Shown: piece by piece, positions 51,975 to 59,545 of the stretch
Numbering within the stretch: position 1 is the stretch's first letter
Layout of the letters: the number at the start of each line of letters is the position of its first letter
From: Lederbergia lenta NBRC 16444
GTDB taxonomy: Bacteria > Bacillota > Bacilli > Bacillales > Bacillaceae_C
Length of the DNA: 64,000 bases
Direction: 5' to 3'
NCBI RefSeq assembly: GCF_001591545.1
Contig: NZ_BCVC01000001.1
Coordinates: 1,178,001 to 1,242,000 of the forward strand
Notes under the pieces: model-generated
Told to the model about the DNA's origin: nothing
The model's database searches: none
What the model saw: only the letters and a program-made list of their open reading frames with translations
Position numbers and translations under genes: made by a program

Positions 51975-52730
51975 TTACCAGCCTCTACTAGCACCGCCGC
52001 CACCAGATGAACCTCCACCACCACCCCGTGGGCCGTTGCCACCTCCACCACCGCGTGATAAAATGACAGCCAACATTCGTAATATGCTTAAAGTTAATGC
52101 TCCCCCAAGGAAACGCATATCTAGAAAGACAATTCCGAGCGCAATCAATGAAAAGATAATTATTGTAATTAAAGAAGGACCGTCACTTGTTTCAGGCTCA
52201 AAAGCTTTCGTATCTGTGCGGTTATCTAGCTTATACTCAGCAGAAACTTCATTAAAAAGTTGTTTATACGTATTCATAAGTGCCATACTGAAATTTTCTT
52301 CTTCTAAATATGGTAAAGCGTAGCTTTGTAAAATCCGACCTACTTTTCCATCTGGCAAAGCACCTTCCAAACCGTAACCAACTTCAATCCGGATTTTTCG
52401 GTCATTAAGTGCCAATAGTAATAGCACTCCATTGTTTTTTTGCGCATCCCCAAGCTTGTATTGTCGAAAAGCCTCTAATGCAAATTCTTCAACTTGTTGG
52501 CCTTGGAGTGAGTCTACTGATAATATGACGATTTGAGCACCTGTCTGCTCATCTAATAAAGTACCAAGTTCATTTAATTCTTTTTTCTGTTCTTTGGATA
52601 AAACTTCAGCGAAATCTTGAATATATATATCGCCTACAGGTGCAGGCACATTAGCTGCATGTGCCTGATTGCTTAGTAGACAAAATAATATAATCAAAAA
52701 AGAAGGGAAAATAGAATGAACGGGTTTCAT
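51975..52730 (-). CDS. TPM domain membrane protein (YgcG-like)
   Basis: A 251-residue protein with a signal peptide (residues 1-25), an extracellular TPM (DUF477) domain (about 34-165, with VSKEQKKELN-like start and VGYGLEGALPDGKVGRI), one or two transmembrane helices (about 188-220) and a Gly/Ser/Arg-rich tail. TPM proteins are often encoded with LemA; its start overlaps the lemA stop by one base (TAATG). Function unknown, possibly in envelope quality control. Confidence 0.9.
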   Translation of the reverse strand: MKPVHSIFPSFLIILFCLLSNQAHAANVPAPVGDIYIQDFAEVLSKEQKKELNELGTLLDEQTGAQIVILSVDSLQGQQVEEFALEAFRQYKLGDAQKNNGVLLLLALNDRKIRIEVGYGLEGALPDGKVGRILQSYALPYLEEENFSMALMNTYKQLFNEVSAEYKLDNRTDTKAFEPETSDGPSLITIIIFSLIALGIVFLDMRFLGGALTLSILRMLAVILSRGGGGGNGPRGGGGGSSGGGGASRGW

Positions 52731-53308
52731 TAATCCTCATTCCCTTCAAAGTCAACCTTCGGCGCTTCTTTTGCACCTTCGTCTGCTTTGAAGTATGCTT
52801 TTTCATCAAAACCAAAAATGGCTGATACGAGTCGACCAGGAAATTGTTTTACTTTTTTATTAAATAATGTGACCTGGTCATTATAATCCATACGTGCTAC
52901 AGCAATTCTATTTTCTGTACCAGAAAGCTCATCCATCAACTGTGTGAACTGTGTGTCGGCTTTTAGGTCAGGATAATTTTCCGAGATAACTAACAATCGA
53001 CCCAAAGCACCGGTTAATTGCGCATCGGCATTTGCTTGTTCTTTCAATGAATCAGCACCTGCTAATCGTGATCGTGCACTAGCAATGTCGTCCATCACAT
53101 CTTTTTCGTGACTCGCATAACCTTTTACAGTACTTACTAAGTTGGGAATTAAATCCATTCTTCGTTGAAGCTGATTTTCAATTTGAGCATATTTCTGATC
53201 GACATCTTCTTCTGCATTGACAAAGCCATTGTAACTCCCTATTAAAGGAAATGCTATGAGAGCGATAACGACGATAATACCGATAATAGCTCCTAAGCCT
53301 TTTTTCAT
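52730..53308 (-). CDS. LemA family protein
   Basis: A 192-residue protein with one N-terminal membrane helix (about 6-24) and a long helical bundle with NLVSTVKGYASHEKDVMDDIASAR and QLMDELSGTENRIAVARMDYND, the LemA hallmark. The ends are outside the membrane or cytosolic depending on family. It forms an operon with the TPM protein gene (1-base overlap). Function is not established. GGAGTGG precedes the ATG. Confidence 0.92.
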   Translation of the reverse strand: MKKGLGAIIGIIVVIALIAFPLIGSYNGFVNAEEDVDQKYAQIENQLQRRMDLIPNLVSTVKGYASHEKDVMDDIASARSRLAGADSLKEQANADAQLTGALGRLLVISENYPDLKADTQFTQLMDELSGTENRIAVARMDYNDQVTLFNKKVKQFPGRLVSAIFGFDEKAYFKADEGAKEAPKVDFEGNED

Positions 53309-53469
53309 TTTTCACCACTCCTCACACAATAATAACGAATGAATCGCCGAAAAGTTTCATTCTGTTTTTAAAAATCATTCAATAAGAATTATACTTGAAA
53401 TTCAATATAATTCATATTAAGAAACATATAGCTTCTTGAAACTAAATAACTAGAAGGGAAAGGAGGTCG

Positions 53470-53625
53470 GTGCTTATACAGAATGCTTACCCGAGTATAT
53501 TACTTATTAAAAGTGGTGGGGCCAGTATTTCTTACTTGAAGGACAGTAGATGGCGAGTAAACGAAAGTAAAATCAATAAAAGATTTATCTTTTATACTTA
53601 CATAGCCAATAAGTGTGAACATTAA
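53470..53625 (+). CDS. Possible 51-aa small protein with perfect ribosome binding site
   Basis: From GTG 53470 the frame reads VLIQNAYPSILLIKSGGASI and ends FYTYIANKCEH. AAAGGAGGT (53459-53467) directly precedes it, and a terminator begins 17 bases after the stop, so the unit ribosome binding site-ORF-terminator is complete. The spacing to the GTG is short (3 bases); an ATG at 53483 in another frame gives only 18 codons. Basic, not recognised. Confidence 0.35.
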   Translation: MLIQNAYPSILLIKSGGASISYLKDSRWRVNESKINKRFIFYTYIANKCEH

Positions 53626-53641
53626 GAATGCTATTTCAATT

Positions 53642-53672
53642 AAAAAGGAGCTTAGGTTTCAAGCTCCTTTTG
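53642..53672. terminator. Bidirectional terminator
   Basis: AAAAGGAGCTT pairs with AAGCTCCTTTT; A and T runs on both sides. Confidence 0.85.
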
Positions 53673-53715
53673 GAATAACGGACTCACTAGTGAGTAATAA
53701 ACGAATTAATTTATA

Positions 53716-53955
53716 TCATATTCTGCTTTCCACAGCCTGACAGACTTCATCAGCTGTCAACCCACTTGCTTCAATTACTGATCCTTCCATGGCCACTGTT
53801 TGCATACCCATGACGTTTGAATCTATTCCTGAAACGACGCAACAATCACAGTTCGCTACATCAGATTCGTTTCGAATAGAAATCACTTCATGTCCTTTCT
53901 CTTGCAGTGCTTGCTGTACATTTGTTAATGATTCTTCTACTCCAATAATCGCCAT
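53716..53955 (-). CDS. UPF0180 (YkuS-type) protein
   Basis: A 79-residue protein [20 protein letters not shown] with [10 protein letters not shown] and [23 protein letters not shown], the UPF0180/YkuS pattern. The Cys cluster (NCDCC) suggests metal or redox binding, but the function is unknown. GGGAGGTG lies 7 bases before ATG 53955; a longer upstream frame is not supported. Confidence 0.88.
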   Translation of the reverse strand: MAIIGVEESLTNVQQALQEKGHEVISIRNESDVANCDCCVVSGIDSNVMGMQTVAMEGSVIEASGLTADEVCQAVESRI

Positions 53956-54084
53956 AAAACATACACCTCCCTTATACATAAAGTTGTCCTTTTTTAGCAT
54001 GAAATATTCAAAAAGTGTATTAGACAAAATGGTAATGTATAATAAACTACATATTATCATTTTTAAAAATGTGGAGGTTTTACT

Positions 54085-54426
54085 GTGTACGACAAATGGA
54101 AAGTTATTACAACAAAAGGTGAATCAGAACCATGGTGGTTTTTTAAAGGTTGGCAAGAAGCCATCATTGAATCTAAAGATTTTAAAGATCAGTTATCCGC
54201 CATTGAATATTATTTACAACAGTTTTCAGCTTTGCAGACTAAATATCAATGTGTAAAGGTTAAAAAAAATACAATGGCAGCTTTTTGGAATGAAGGTGAG
54301 TATGTATTTTGCACAAGTTGTGATGATGACTTGCAATTATATTATGGTCTTTTATTAATGAAAAACGACGAACCATTCAGCGATCTAACGTTAGCTCAAC
54401 TCGAAAAGAGAGATGGAAATGAATAG
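54085..54426 (+). CDS. DUF1033 family protein
   Basis: A 113-residue protein. [20 protein letters not shown] at the start, [17 protein letters not shown] near the end match the DUF1033 family of Bacillales, of unknown function. The start is GTG 54085 behind GGAGG. Its 3' end overlaps the start of the MFS exporter, so they are co-translated. Confidence 0.87.
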   Translation: MYDKWKVITTKGESEPWWFFKGWQEAIIESKDFKDQLSAIEYYLQQFSALQTKYQCVKVKKNTMAAFWNEGEYVFCTSCDDDLQLYYGLLLMKNDEPFSDLTLAQLEKRDGNE

Positions 54427-55642
54427 TGCTCAAACTAAAAATAATGTACAACAGATGGCTACCGTATATGGTGTATTGTTTGCCATCAGTGGTAGTCATC
54501 TTTTTAATGATGCCATTCAAGCTGTAATTCCAGCAATGAATCCGATTTTCGAGGAATCGCTTGGTCTATCTTACGCACAATTAGGCTGGATCGCCTTTGT
54601 AATTAATATGACTTCTTCACTTATGCAACCTGTCTTTGGCTACTTTTCCGATAGAAAACCAACACCGTTCCTATTACCATTTGGTATGCTACTAAGTATG
54701 ATCGGATTGATCGGTTTTGGCCTATCAACCAATTATTATTTTATACTACTTTCCGTTTTCTTTATCGGACTTGGGTCAGCTATATTTCATCCTGAAGGAT
54801 CACGTGTAGCATACATGGCTGCAGGGGCAAAACGTGGTCTGGCACAATCAATCTATCAAGTAGGTGGAAACTTTGGGCAATCTTTAGCACCAGTATTTAC
54901 AGCCTTCATATTTATACGCTTTGGCCAAAAAGGAGCGCTCGGTTTTACTTTTGTTGCTTTAATGGGCATTATACTATTGTTGTTTGTTTCACGGTGGTAT
55001 AAGACTCGTCTAGAGATCGATATGTATAAACCGAAGAAAAAGTCGATTGATGAGACTAAAATACCACTTCAACCAAAAATTAAAGCGGCAATGGCTTTAC
55101 TTGTTTTTCTTGTTTTTGCACGCTCTTGGTATTCCGCGGGCATTGGGAACTTTTATCAGTTTTATTTAATTAATGATTATGGTTTATCGATAAAACAGGC
55201 GCAATTATACATATTTATATTTATGTTTGCTGGTGTACTGGGAACATTTTTAGGAGGACCATTAGCAGATCGTTTCGGTCGCAGGAATATAATCTTTTTA
55301 TCAATGGCAGGAGCAGCACCATTAACCATTTTATTACCATATGTATCAGTAGGATGGATCATCCCATTATTTTTTCTAATTGGATTTATTATCACATCTA
55401 GTTTTAGTGTTACCGTAGTCTATGCACAGGAACTCGTTCCGCAGAAAATTGGGATGGTATCTGGATTAATTGTCGGCTTTGCTTTTGGAATGGGTGCTGT
55501 CGGCGCAGTATTACTCGGTACACTTGCAGATCTTTACAGTATCAAATTTGTAATGATTCTATGTAGTTTGTTGCCATTATTCGGCATATTTACGTGGCTA
55601 TTGCCTAGTGATGAGAAAGTTCGTGAGTTAAATGCGGAGTAA
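54419..55642 (+). CDS. MFS exporter, fosmidomycin-resistance (Fsr) type
   Basis: A 407-residue, 12-helix transporter. LFAISGSHLFNDAIQAVIPAMNP, FGYFSDRKPTPFLLP, GSAIFHPEGSRVAYMAAG and QVGGNFGQSLAP are characteristic of the Fsr branch of the MFS. Fsr exports fosmidomycin in E. coli; natural substrates here are unknown. ATG 54413 and ATG 54419 are both possible; AAAAGAG suits the second better. The gene overlaps DUF1033. Confidence 0.9.
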   Translation: MNSAQTKNNVQQMATVYGVLFAISGSHLFNDAIQAVIPAMNPIFEESLGLSYAQLGWIAFVINMTSSLMQPVFGYFSDRKPTPFLLPFGMLLSMIGLIGFGLSTNYYFILLSVFFIGLGSAIFHPEGSRVAYMAAGAKRGLAQSIYQVGGNFGQSLAPVFTAFIFIRFGQKGALGFTFVALMGIILLLFVSRWYKTRLEIDMYKPKKKSIDETKIPLQPKIKAAMALLVFLVFARSWYSAGIGNFYQFYLINDYGLSIKQAQLYIFIFMFAGVLGTFLGGPLADRFGRRNIIFLSMAGAAPLTILLPYVSVGWIIPLFFLIGFIITSSFSVTVVYAQELVPQKIGMVSGLIVGFAFGMGAVGAVLLGTLADLYSIKFVMILCSLLPLFGIFTWLLPSDEKVRELNAE

Positions 55643-55680
55643 GCGCAAAATGGTTGAAAAACTCAAATGTAATTGAAGTA

Positions 55681-55715
55681 AAAAACTCGTTGCAAAAAAT
55701 AGCAACGAGTTTTTT
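55681..55715. terminator. Bidirectional terminator
   Basis: AAAAACTCGTTGC (55681-55693) pairs with GCAACGAGTTTTTT (55702-55715), at the meeting point of the MFS and YitT genes. Confidence 0.92.
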
Positions 55716-56604
55716 AATGAATGTGTTTCTTTCTAAATCGACCACCGCGAACTTCAGCAATATTGGACACTGCTAGAAAGGCGCTATCGTCTAATTCTTC
55801 AATAATTGATTTAAGTTTCGCTTCCTCTAGACGAGTAATCACACAAAATATCACTTTTTTATCGTCGCCAGTGTAGGCGCCTTCACCTTTTAAATAGGTC
55901 ACTCCACGACCTAGTCGAGCTAGAATAGCATTACCTATTTCGTCTGCATGCTCACTGATAATCCAAGCCGATTTAGATTCATCCAATCCTTCGATCACAA
56001 TGTCTATTACCTTAAATGCCACAAAGTATGTAATGATCGAGTACATTGCCCGTTCCCAACTAAATATAAAACCTGCTGTCGCAAAAATAAAAAAGTTAAA
56101 AAACATAATTACTTCTCCAACGGAAAAAGGTAGTTTATTACTGAGTAAAATAGATAGAACTTCTGTACCATCAAGAGAGCCACCATATCTGATTACAATT
56201 CCAACACCTATCCCAAGAACGATACCACCAAATACAGTGTCGAGAAGCAGATCATCGGTAACTACTATGGCATCATGGAGAAAAATAGAAGCGATAGATA
56301 ATATGAAAATACCATAAAAAGTAGTGAATGCGAAGGTTTTTCCAATTTGTTTATATCCTAGGTATATAAATGGAATGTTTAAAATGAAAATAATAAACCC
56401 GAGTCGCCAACCGGTTAAATGAGCTAAAATAATCGATATACCTGTAATTCCGCCATCTAAAATATTATTTGGAACTAAAAATAGCTCCAAGGCTACTGCC
56501 ATTAGTACAGCACCAAGTGTTATAAGTGCAATTCGCCAAAATAAAATTTTCCTAGGCAAGCTTTTGTGTTTAATTTGCGGTGTTATTTGTTGAGGAATAT
56601 CCAT
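55714..56604 (-). CDS. YitT family membrane protein
   Basis: A 296-residue protein with about five transmembrane helices (residues 22-195) and a C-terminal cytosolic DUF2179 domain (about 205-290, with GRGVTYLKGEGAYTGDDKKVIFCVI). PNNILDGGITGISIIL and RYGGSLDGTEVLSILLSNK are typical of YitT/YvjA/YxkD proteins, some of which have been linked to spore or membrane functions. The substrate is unknown. Confidence 0.92.
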   Translation of the reverse strand: MDIPQQITPQIKHKSLPRKILFWRIALITLGAVLMAVALELFLVPNNILDGGITGISIILAHLTGWRLGFIIFILNIPFIYLGYKQIGKTFAFTTFYGIFILSIASIFLHDAIVVTDDLLLDTVFGGIVLGIGVGIVIRYGGSLDGTEVLSILLSNKLPFSVGEVIMFFNFFIFATAGFIFSWERAMYSIITYFVAFKVIDIVIEGLDESKSAWIISEHADEIGNAILARLGRGVTYLKGEGAYTGDDKKVIFCVITRLEEAKLKSIIEELDDSAFLAVSNIAEVRGGRFRKKHIH

Positions 56605-56982
56605 CTCATCATCCTTTCACTTTATTTTATTATAATCAAAAATTGAAGAGCTGGACACTATAAGCATCTATAAATATTAAACACGATCCCTCTGTCAGTG
56701 ATTGAAACAATTAGGGGAAAAAAGTTTACGTATCAATACCGAAAAGAACTTAAACGATTTATATAACGTTTTTTTAATTATTTAAAGATATAAGAGCACA
56801 TGTATTGATTACTATCATTTCAAAATAGGCGCTATCTTTATGAAAAAAACCCTCCCCCTAAAAGGAGAATCGGTGATCACAAACAATATTCGGAAAGTGT
56901 AAGGAGTATCTCAGTTAATTATCATGATTTTCTTTAATTGAGGGATAATGGGATTATAATCTTTAATAATGGAGGGCTAACA
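56605..56982. other. Divergent intergenic region, no gene seen
   Basis: Between yitT-type and Fpg-like genes. A short CTCC...GGAG hairpin near 56852-56868 is the only structure seen; the promoters must lie here. Confidence 0.45.
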
Positions 56983-57792
56983 ATGCCAGAACTCCCCGAA
57001 ATGGAAACTTACAAATTACTGTTGCAGCAAAAAATCCTTGATCAAACAATAACCGATATTGTGATCAACCGAAAAAAATCAATCAATGTGTCATTGGAAT
57101 ATTTTAAAGATCATGTATTACATCAGAAAATTAAAAACGTAGAAAGAAGGGGCAAATATTTAATTTTTCGGCTGCAAAATGGTTCCTGTCTATTACTACA
57201 TCTTATGCTTGGTGGTTGGATGTTTTATGGACAAGCAGACAACAAACCAAATCGCACGGTACAAGTACAGCTAAGCTTTGGAGATCACCATTTGTATTTT
57301 ATCGGGCTTCGGTTAGGTTATCTACATCTGCTATCAGCAGAAAAGTTAAAGGAGGAAATTCAAGATATTGGTCCAGAACCAATTGATAAGAACTTTTCAC
57401 TAGATGTTTTTCTGGAAATAATAAAAAACAGAAGAGGAACGATGAAAACAACACTTCTTAATCAAAGATTCCTTGCGGGGATCGGTAATCGCTATTCGGA
57501 TGAAATTTTATGGAATGCGCAATTGCTACCAGAAAGAAAAATGAATGGACTAAAAGAGGGGGATAAGGTTCGCTTATACGAATCGATCAAATTTATTTTA
57601 GAGCAAGCCATTCAAAGCGGTGGTTATATGGATGAACCTCTTTTTCAAGGGGATAGCCAGACTGGCGGTTACAAAAACAAGATGTACGTCCATGATCAAG
57701 AAAGAAAACCGTGTAAGCGATGTAGATCACCAATTTTGAAAGTAGAGATTTCTGCTCGTAATACATTTTACTGTGGAAATTGTCAGCACTAG
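56983..57792 (+). CDS. Fpg/Nei-family DNA glycosylase
   Basis: A 269-residue glycosylase/AP lyase. It starts MPELPEMETYK, so Pro2 and Glu3 are the catalytic pair after Met removal; K58 in RRGKYLIF is the conserved beta-loop Lys. The helix-two-turn-helix is LLNQRFLAGIGNRYSDEILWNAQ (in part), and a zinc finger is formed by C244, C247, C264 and C267. It removes oxidised bases and nicks the strand. It is a divergent Fpg, probably not the main MutM. GGAGGG precedes the ATG. An endonuclease IV gene follows after 21 bases. Confidence 0.9.
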   Translation: MPELPEMETYKLLLQQKILDQTITDIVINRKKSINVSLEYFKDHVLHQKIKNVERRGKYLIFRLQNGSCLLLHLMLGGWMFYGQADNKPNRTVQVQLSFGDHHLYFIGLRLGYLHLLSAEKLKEEIQDIGPEPIDKNFSLDVFLEIIKNRRGTMKTTLLNQRFLAGIGNRYSDEILWNAQLLPERKMNGLKEGDKVRLYESIKFILEQAIQSGGYMDEPLFQGDSQTGGYKNKMYVHDQERKPCKRCRSPILKVEISARNTFYCGNCQH

Positions 57793-57813
57793 ACATGCAT
57801 AAGGAGAATTCAT

Positions 57814-58662
57814 ATGAAATTCGGTTGCCATACTTCTATTAGAGAGGGTTATTTAGGAGCTGCAATGCAAGCGTTCCGAATGAATGCTGCAGCTTTTCAA
57901 TATTTCCCTAAAAATCCAAAAAGTTTAGCAGTGAAAAATTTTAGTCATGAAGATGCAATGCAATGCAAGGCATTTTGCGAAGAAAAGTCGCTTATGTCTG
58001 TCAGCCATTCGCCTTATCCAACTAGTTTGACGCCCCAAAATAAGAAAAAACGCGAATTAGTAATTCGTTCATTGTTAAATGATTTAGATATCGCCGAGGC
58101 ATGTGGCTCTATTGGTGTAGTTGTGCATTTTGGCAAACAGATTAGTCATACAGATCCCATTGCAAGCTACCAACTTGTCATTGATATGCTGAATGAAATT
58201 CTTCAAAGATGGGACGGAAATGCAAAGCTATTACTTGAAAATAATGCAGGTTTGCCCGGAGCGATTGGAACAACCTTGGAAGAATTAGTTCAAATACGCA
58301 AATTATGCACTTATCATGAAAAAATAGGATTTTGTTTTGATACCTGCCATGCATTCTCTTGCGGCTTATGGGATGGTGATAATTGGGATAGCGTGCTAAG
58401 TAAAGGCATGGAACTTGACTATTTTGGAGCATTAAAGCTGATTCATTTTAATAATTCGAAGTATGAAACACGTGTAGGAAAGGATCGACATGCTCCTATT
58501 TTTGGGCCAGGATACATTACGGAGGATCAATTTGACCAGTTAGTACAAACGCCTCAGCTTGCAAACATTCCTTTTATATTGGAAACACCAAAAGAAGAAA
58601 TGCCACATCAAAAGGAGATAGAGCTACTGCAGAAAAAATGGGGGAATGCTTCGGGATGGTGA
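57814..58662 (+). CDS. Endonuclease IV-like AP endonuclease
   Basis: A 282-residue TIM-barrel enzyme of AP endonuclease family 2. All nine zinc-site residues of E. coli Nfo have equivalents: H65, H105, E142, D176, H179, H211, D224, H226 and E257. It should cut DNA at abasic sites and repair blocked 3' ends. It follows the Fpg-like glycosylase by 21 bases, with AAGGAG before the ATG, so the two form a base-excision-repair operon. It is divergent from the usual Nfo and may be a specialised paralogue. Confidence 0.88.
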   Translation: MKFGCHTSIREGYLGAAMQAFRMNAAAFQYFPKNPKSLAVKNFSHEDAMQCKAFCEEKSLMSVSHSPYPTSLTPQNKKKRELVIRSLLNDLDIAEACGSIGVVVHFGKQISHTDPIASYQLVIDMLNEILQRWDGNAKLLLENNAGLPGAIGTTLEELVQIRKLCTYHEKIGFCFDTCHAFSCGLWDGDNWDSVLSKGMELDYFGALKLIHFNNSKYETRVGKDRHAPIFGPGYITEDQFDQLVQTPQLANIPFILETPKEEMPHQKEIELLQKKWGNASGW

Positions 58663-58835
58663 TGGAGATAATCTTATGAATCTCTTTGTTAGGAAATCAA
58701 CGATGCGCTTTTTAAGCACGCCGCTGATTTTGTTTCGAAGGTTATTCGTTCTTTTTTTATAAGACTGACCTAATAACGTTACAATTGGGATGAAAGTTAG
58801 TATTAGTTTGCTATTAATATTGATATTTGATCAAC

Positions 58836-59114
58836 TTAATTATGTTTCATTCCAAATCTTTTAGCGTTTCTAATCCGCGCTTTTTCTGCTTCAACTTCTC
58901 TGGAACGCGGATTGGCGTTGGTCACTAGTGAGTCTAGTAAGTTCTGCGTAATGATAGTTACTTCTTCTACAGCTCGATTAAATACTTCCTCGTTTGCCTG
59001 CGACGGCTTGTTAAAGCCAGAGACCTTACGTACAAATTGAAGTGAAGCTGCAAAAATCTCATCCTCGGTAGCTGAAGGCTCGAAGTTAAATAATGTTTTT
59101 ATATTTCGACACAT
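58836..59114 (-). CDS. DUF2277 family protein
   Basis: A 92-residue protein beginning MCRNIKTLFNFEPSATEDEI, the hallmark of DUF2277, followed by SLQFVRKVSGFNKPSQANEEVFNRAV. A helical, probably cytosolic protein found in many bacteria and of unknown function. GGAGGAC lies upstream. It stands alone and is divergent from the ABC-F gene. Confidence 0.9.
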   Translation of the reverse strand: MCRNIKTLFNFEPSATEDEIFAASLQFVRKVSGFNKPSQANEEVFNRAVEEVTIITQNLLDSLVTNANPRSREVEAEKARIRNAKRFGMKHN

Positions 59115-59256
59115 ATCGTTGTCCTCCTTCTTTATTATTTTATCGATTGTATCATACTAAGAGATCTATATAGACATGTAGCATGCTAAACAAGCATATG
59201 CTGCTACCTTTTAGAATCCATATTGCGAACTTGTACAACGTATATTTTTTTAGCGT

Positions 59257-59285
59257 TTGATTTGGCTAGGACAAAAAGTTATAAT
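59257..59285 (+). promoter_or_regulatory. Promoter of the ABC-F gene
   Basis: TTGATT (59257-59262) and TATAAT (59280-59285) are separated by 17 bases, a good SigA promoter. Transcription would start near 59292, giving a leader of about 250 bases. Confidence 0.7.
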
Positions 59286-59446
59286 CGGAAGAAGATTTTA
59301 TGGAACGATAAACAAGGCATTTTTACAATTTTTCTAATCAGGGGCGTTCATAACATGTAAGCTTAGAGAGGTAGTAAAAGGTTATCGTTCTACGGGATAT
59401 ATATGCCATTACAGACCGTATGTTTATTTATTTGGAGGAATTATAT

Positions 59447-59470
59447 ATGATGATGTTACTATTCTATTAA
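59447..59470 (+). CDS. Leader peptide of the ABC-F attenuator (7 codons)
   Basis: ATG-ATG-ATG-TTA-CTA-TTC-TAT-TAA, product MMMLLFY. GGAGG (59434-59438) is 8 bases upstream of the first ATG. The stop codon touches the first arm of the following hairpin, so a ribosome stalled near its end would cover that arm. Short leader peptides of this kind control erm, msr and vga-type resistance genes. Confidence 0.6.
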   Translation: MMMLLFY

Positions 59471-59533
59471 TACGAGCTTAGTTATACAAGCTCGTATCGA
59501 TCCTAGCTATCGATACGAAATTACAAAATTTCG
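59471..59533 (+). promoter_or_regulatory. Putative translational attenuator of the ABC-F gene
   Basis: Three hairpins share arms: A, TACGAGCTT (59471-59479) with AAGCTCGTA (59488-59496); B, TCGTATCGAT (59492-59501) with ATCGATACGA (59509-59518); C, CGAAATT (59516-59522) with AATTTCG (59527-59533). A and B exclude each other, as do B and C. C reaches the first G of the GGGGG ribosome binding site at 59533-59537. A plus C would be the closed state; B alone frees the ribosome binding site. Confidence 0.6.
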
Positions 59534-59545
59534 GGGGTAGCGAAT

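Larger units (their letters stand above)
53309..53715. other. Intergenic region with a small ORF and a terminator
   Basis: About 400 bases between lemA and the UPF0180 gene. It contains the possible small gene at 53470-53625 and the terminator at 53642-53672. Confidence 0.5.
59115..59545 (+). other. Long leader region of the ABC-F gene
   Basis: A 430-base region holding the DUF2277 promoter on the minus strand and the ABC-F promoter and leader on the plus strand. The leader has a long-range inverted repeat (59303-59311 with 59382-59390), a short translated ORF at 59447-59470 and competing hairpins at 59471-59533. Confidence 0.7.

Noticed and set aside
51898-52323. Open frame on + strand encoding a Pro-rich protein
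   Set aside because: It is the antisense image of the Gly-rich tail of the TPM protein; it has no ribosome binding site of its own.
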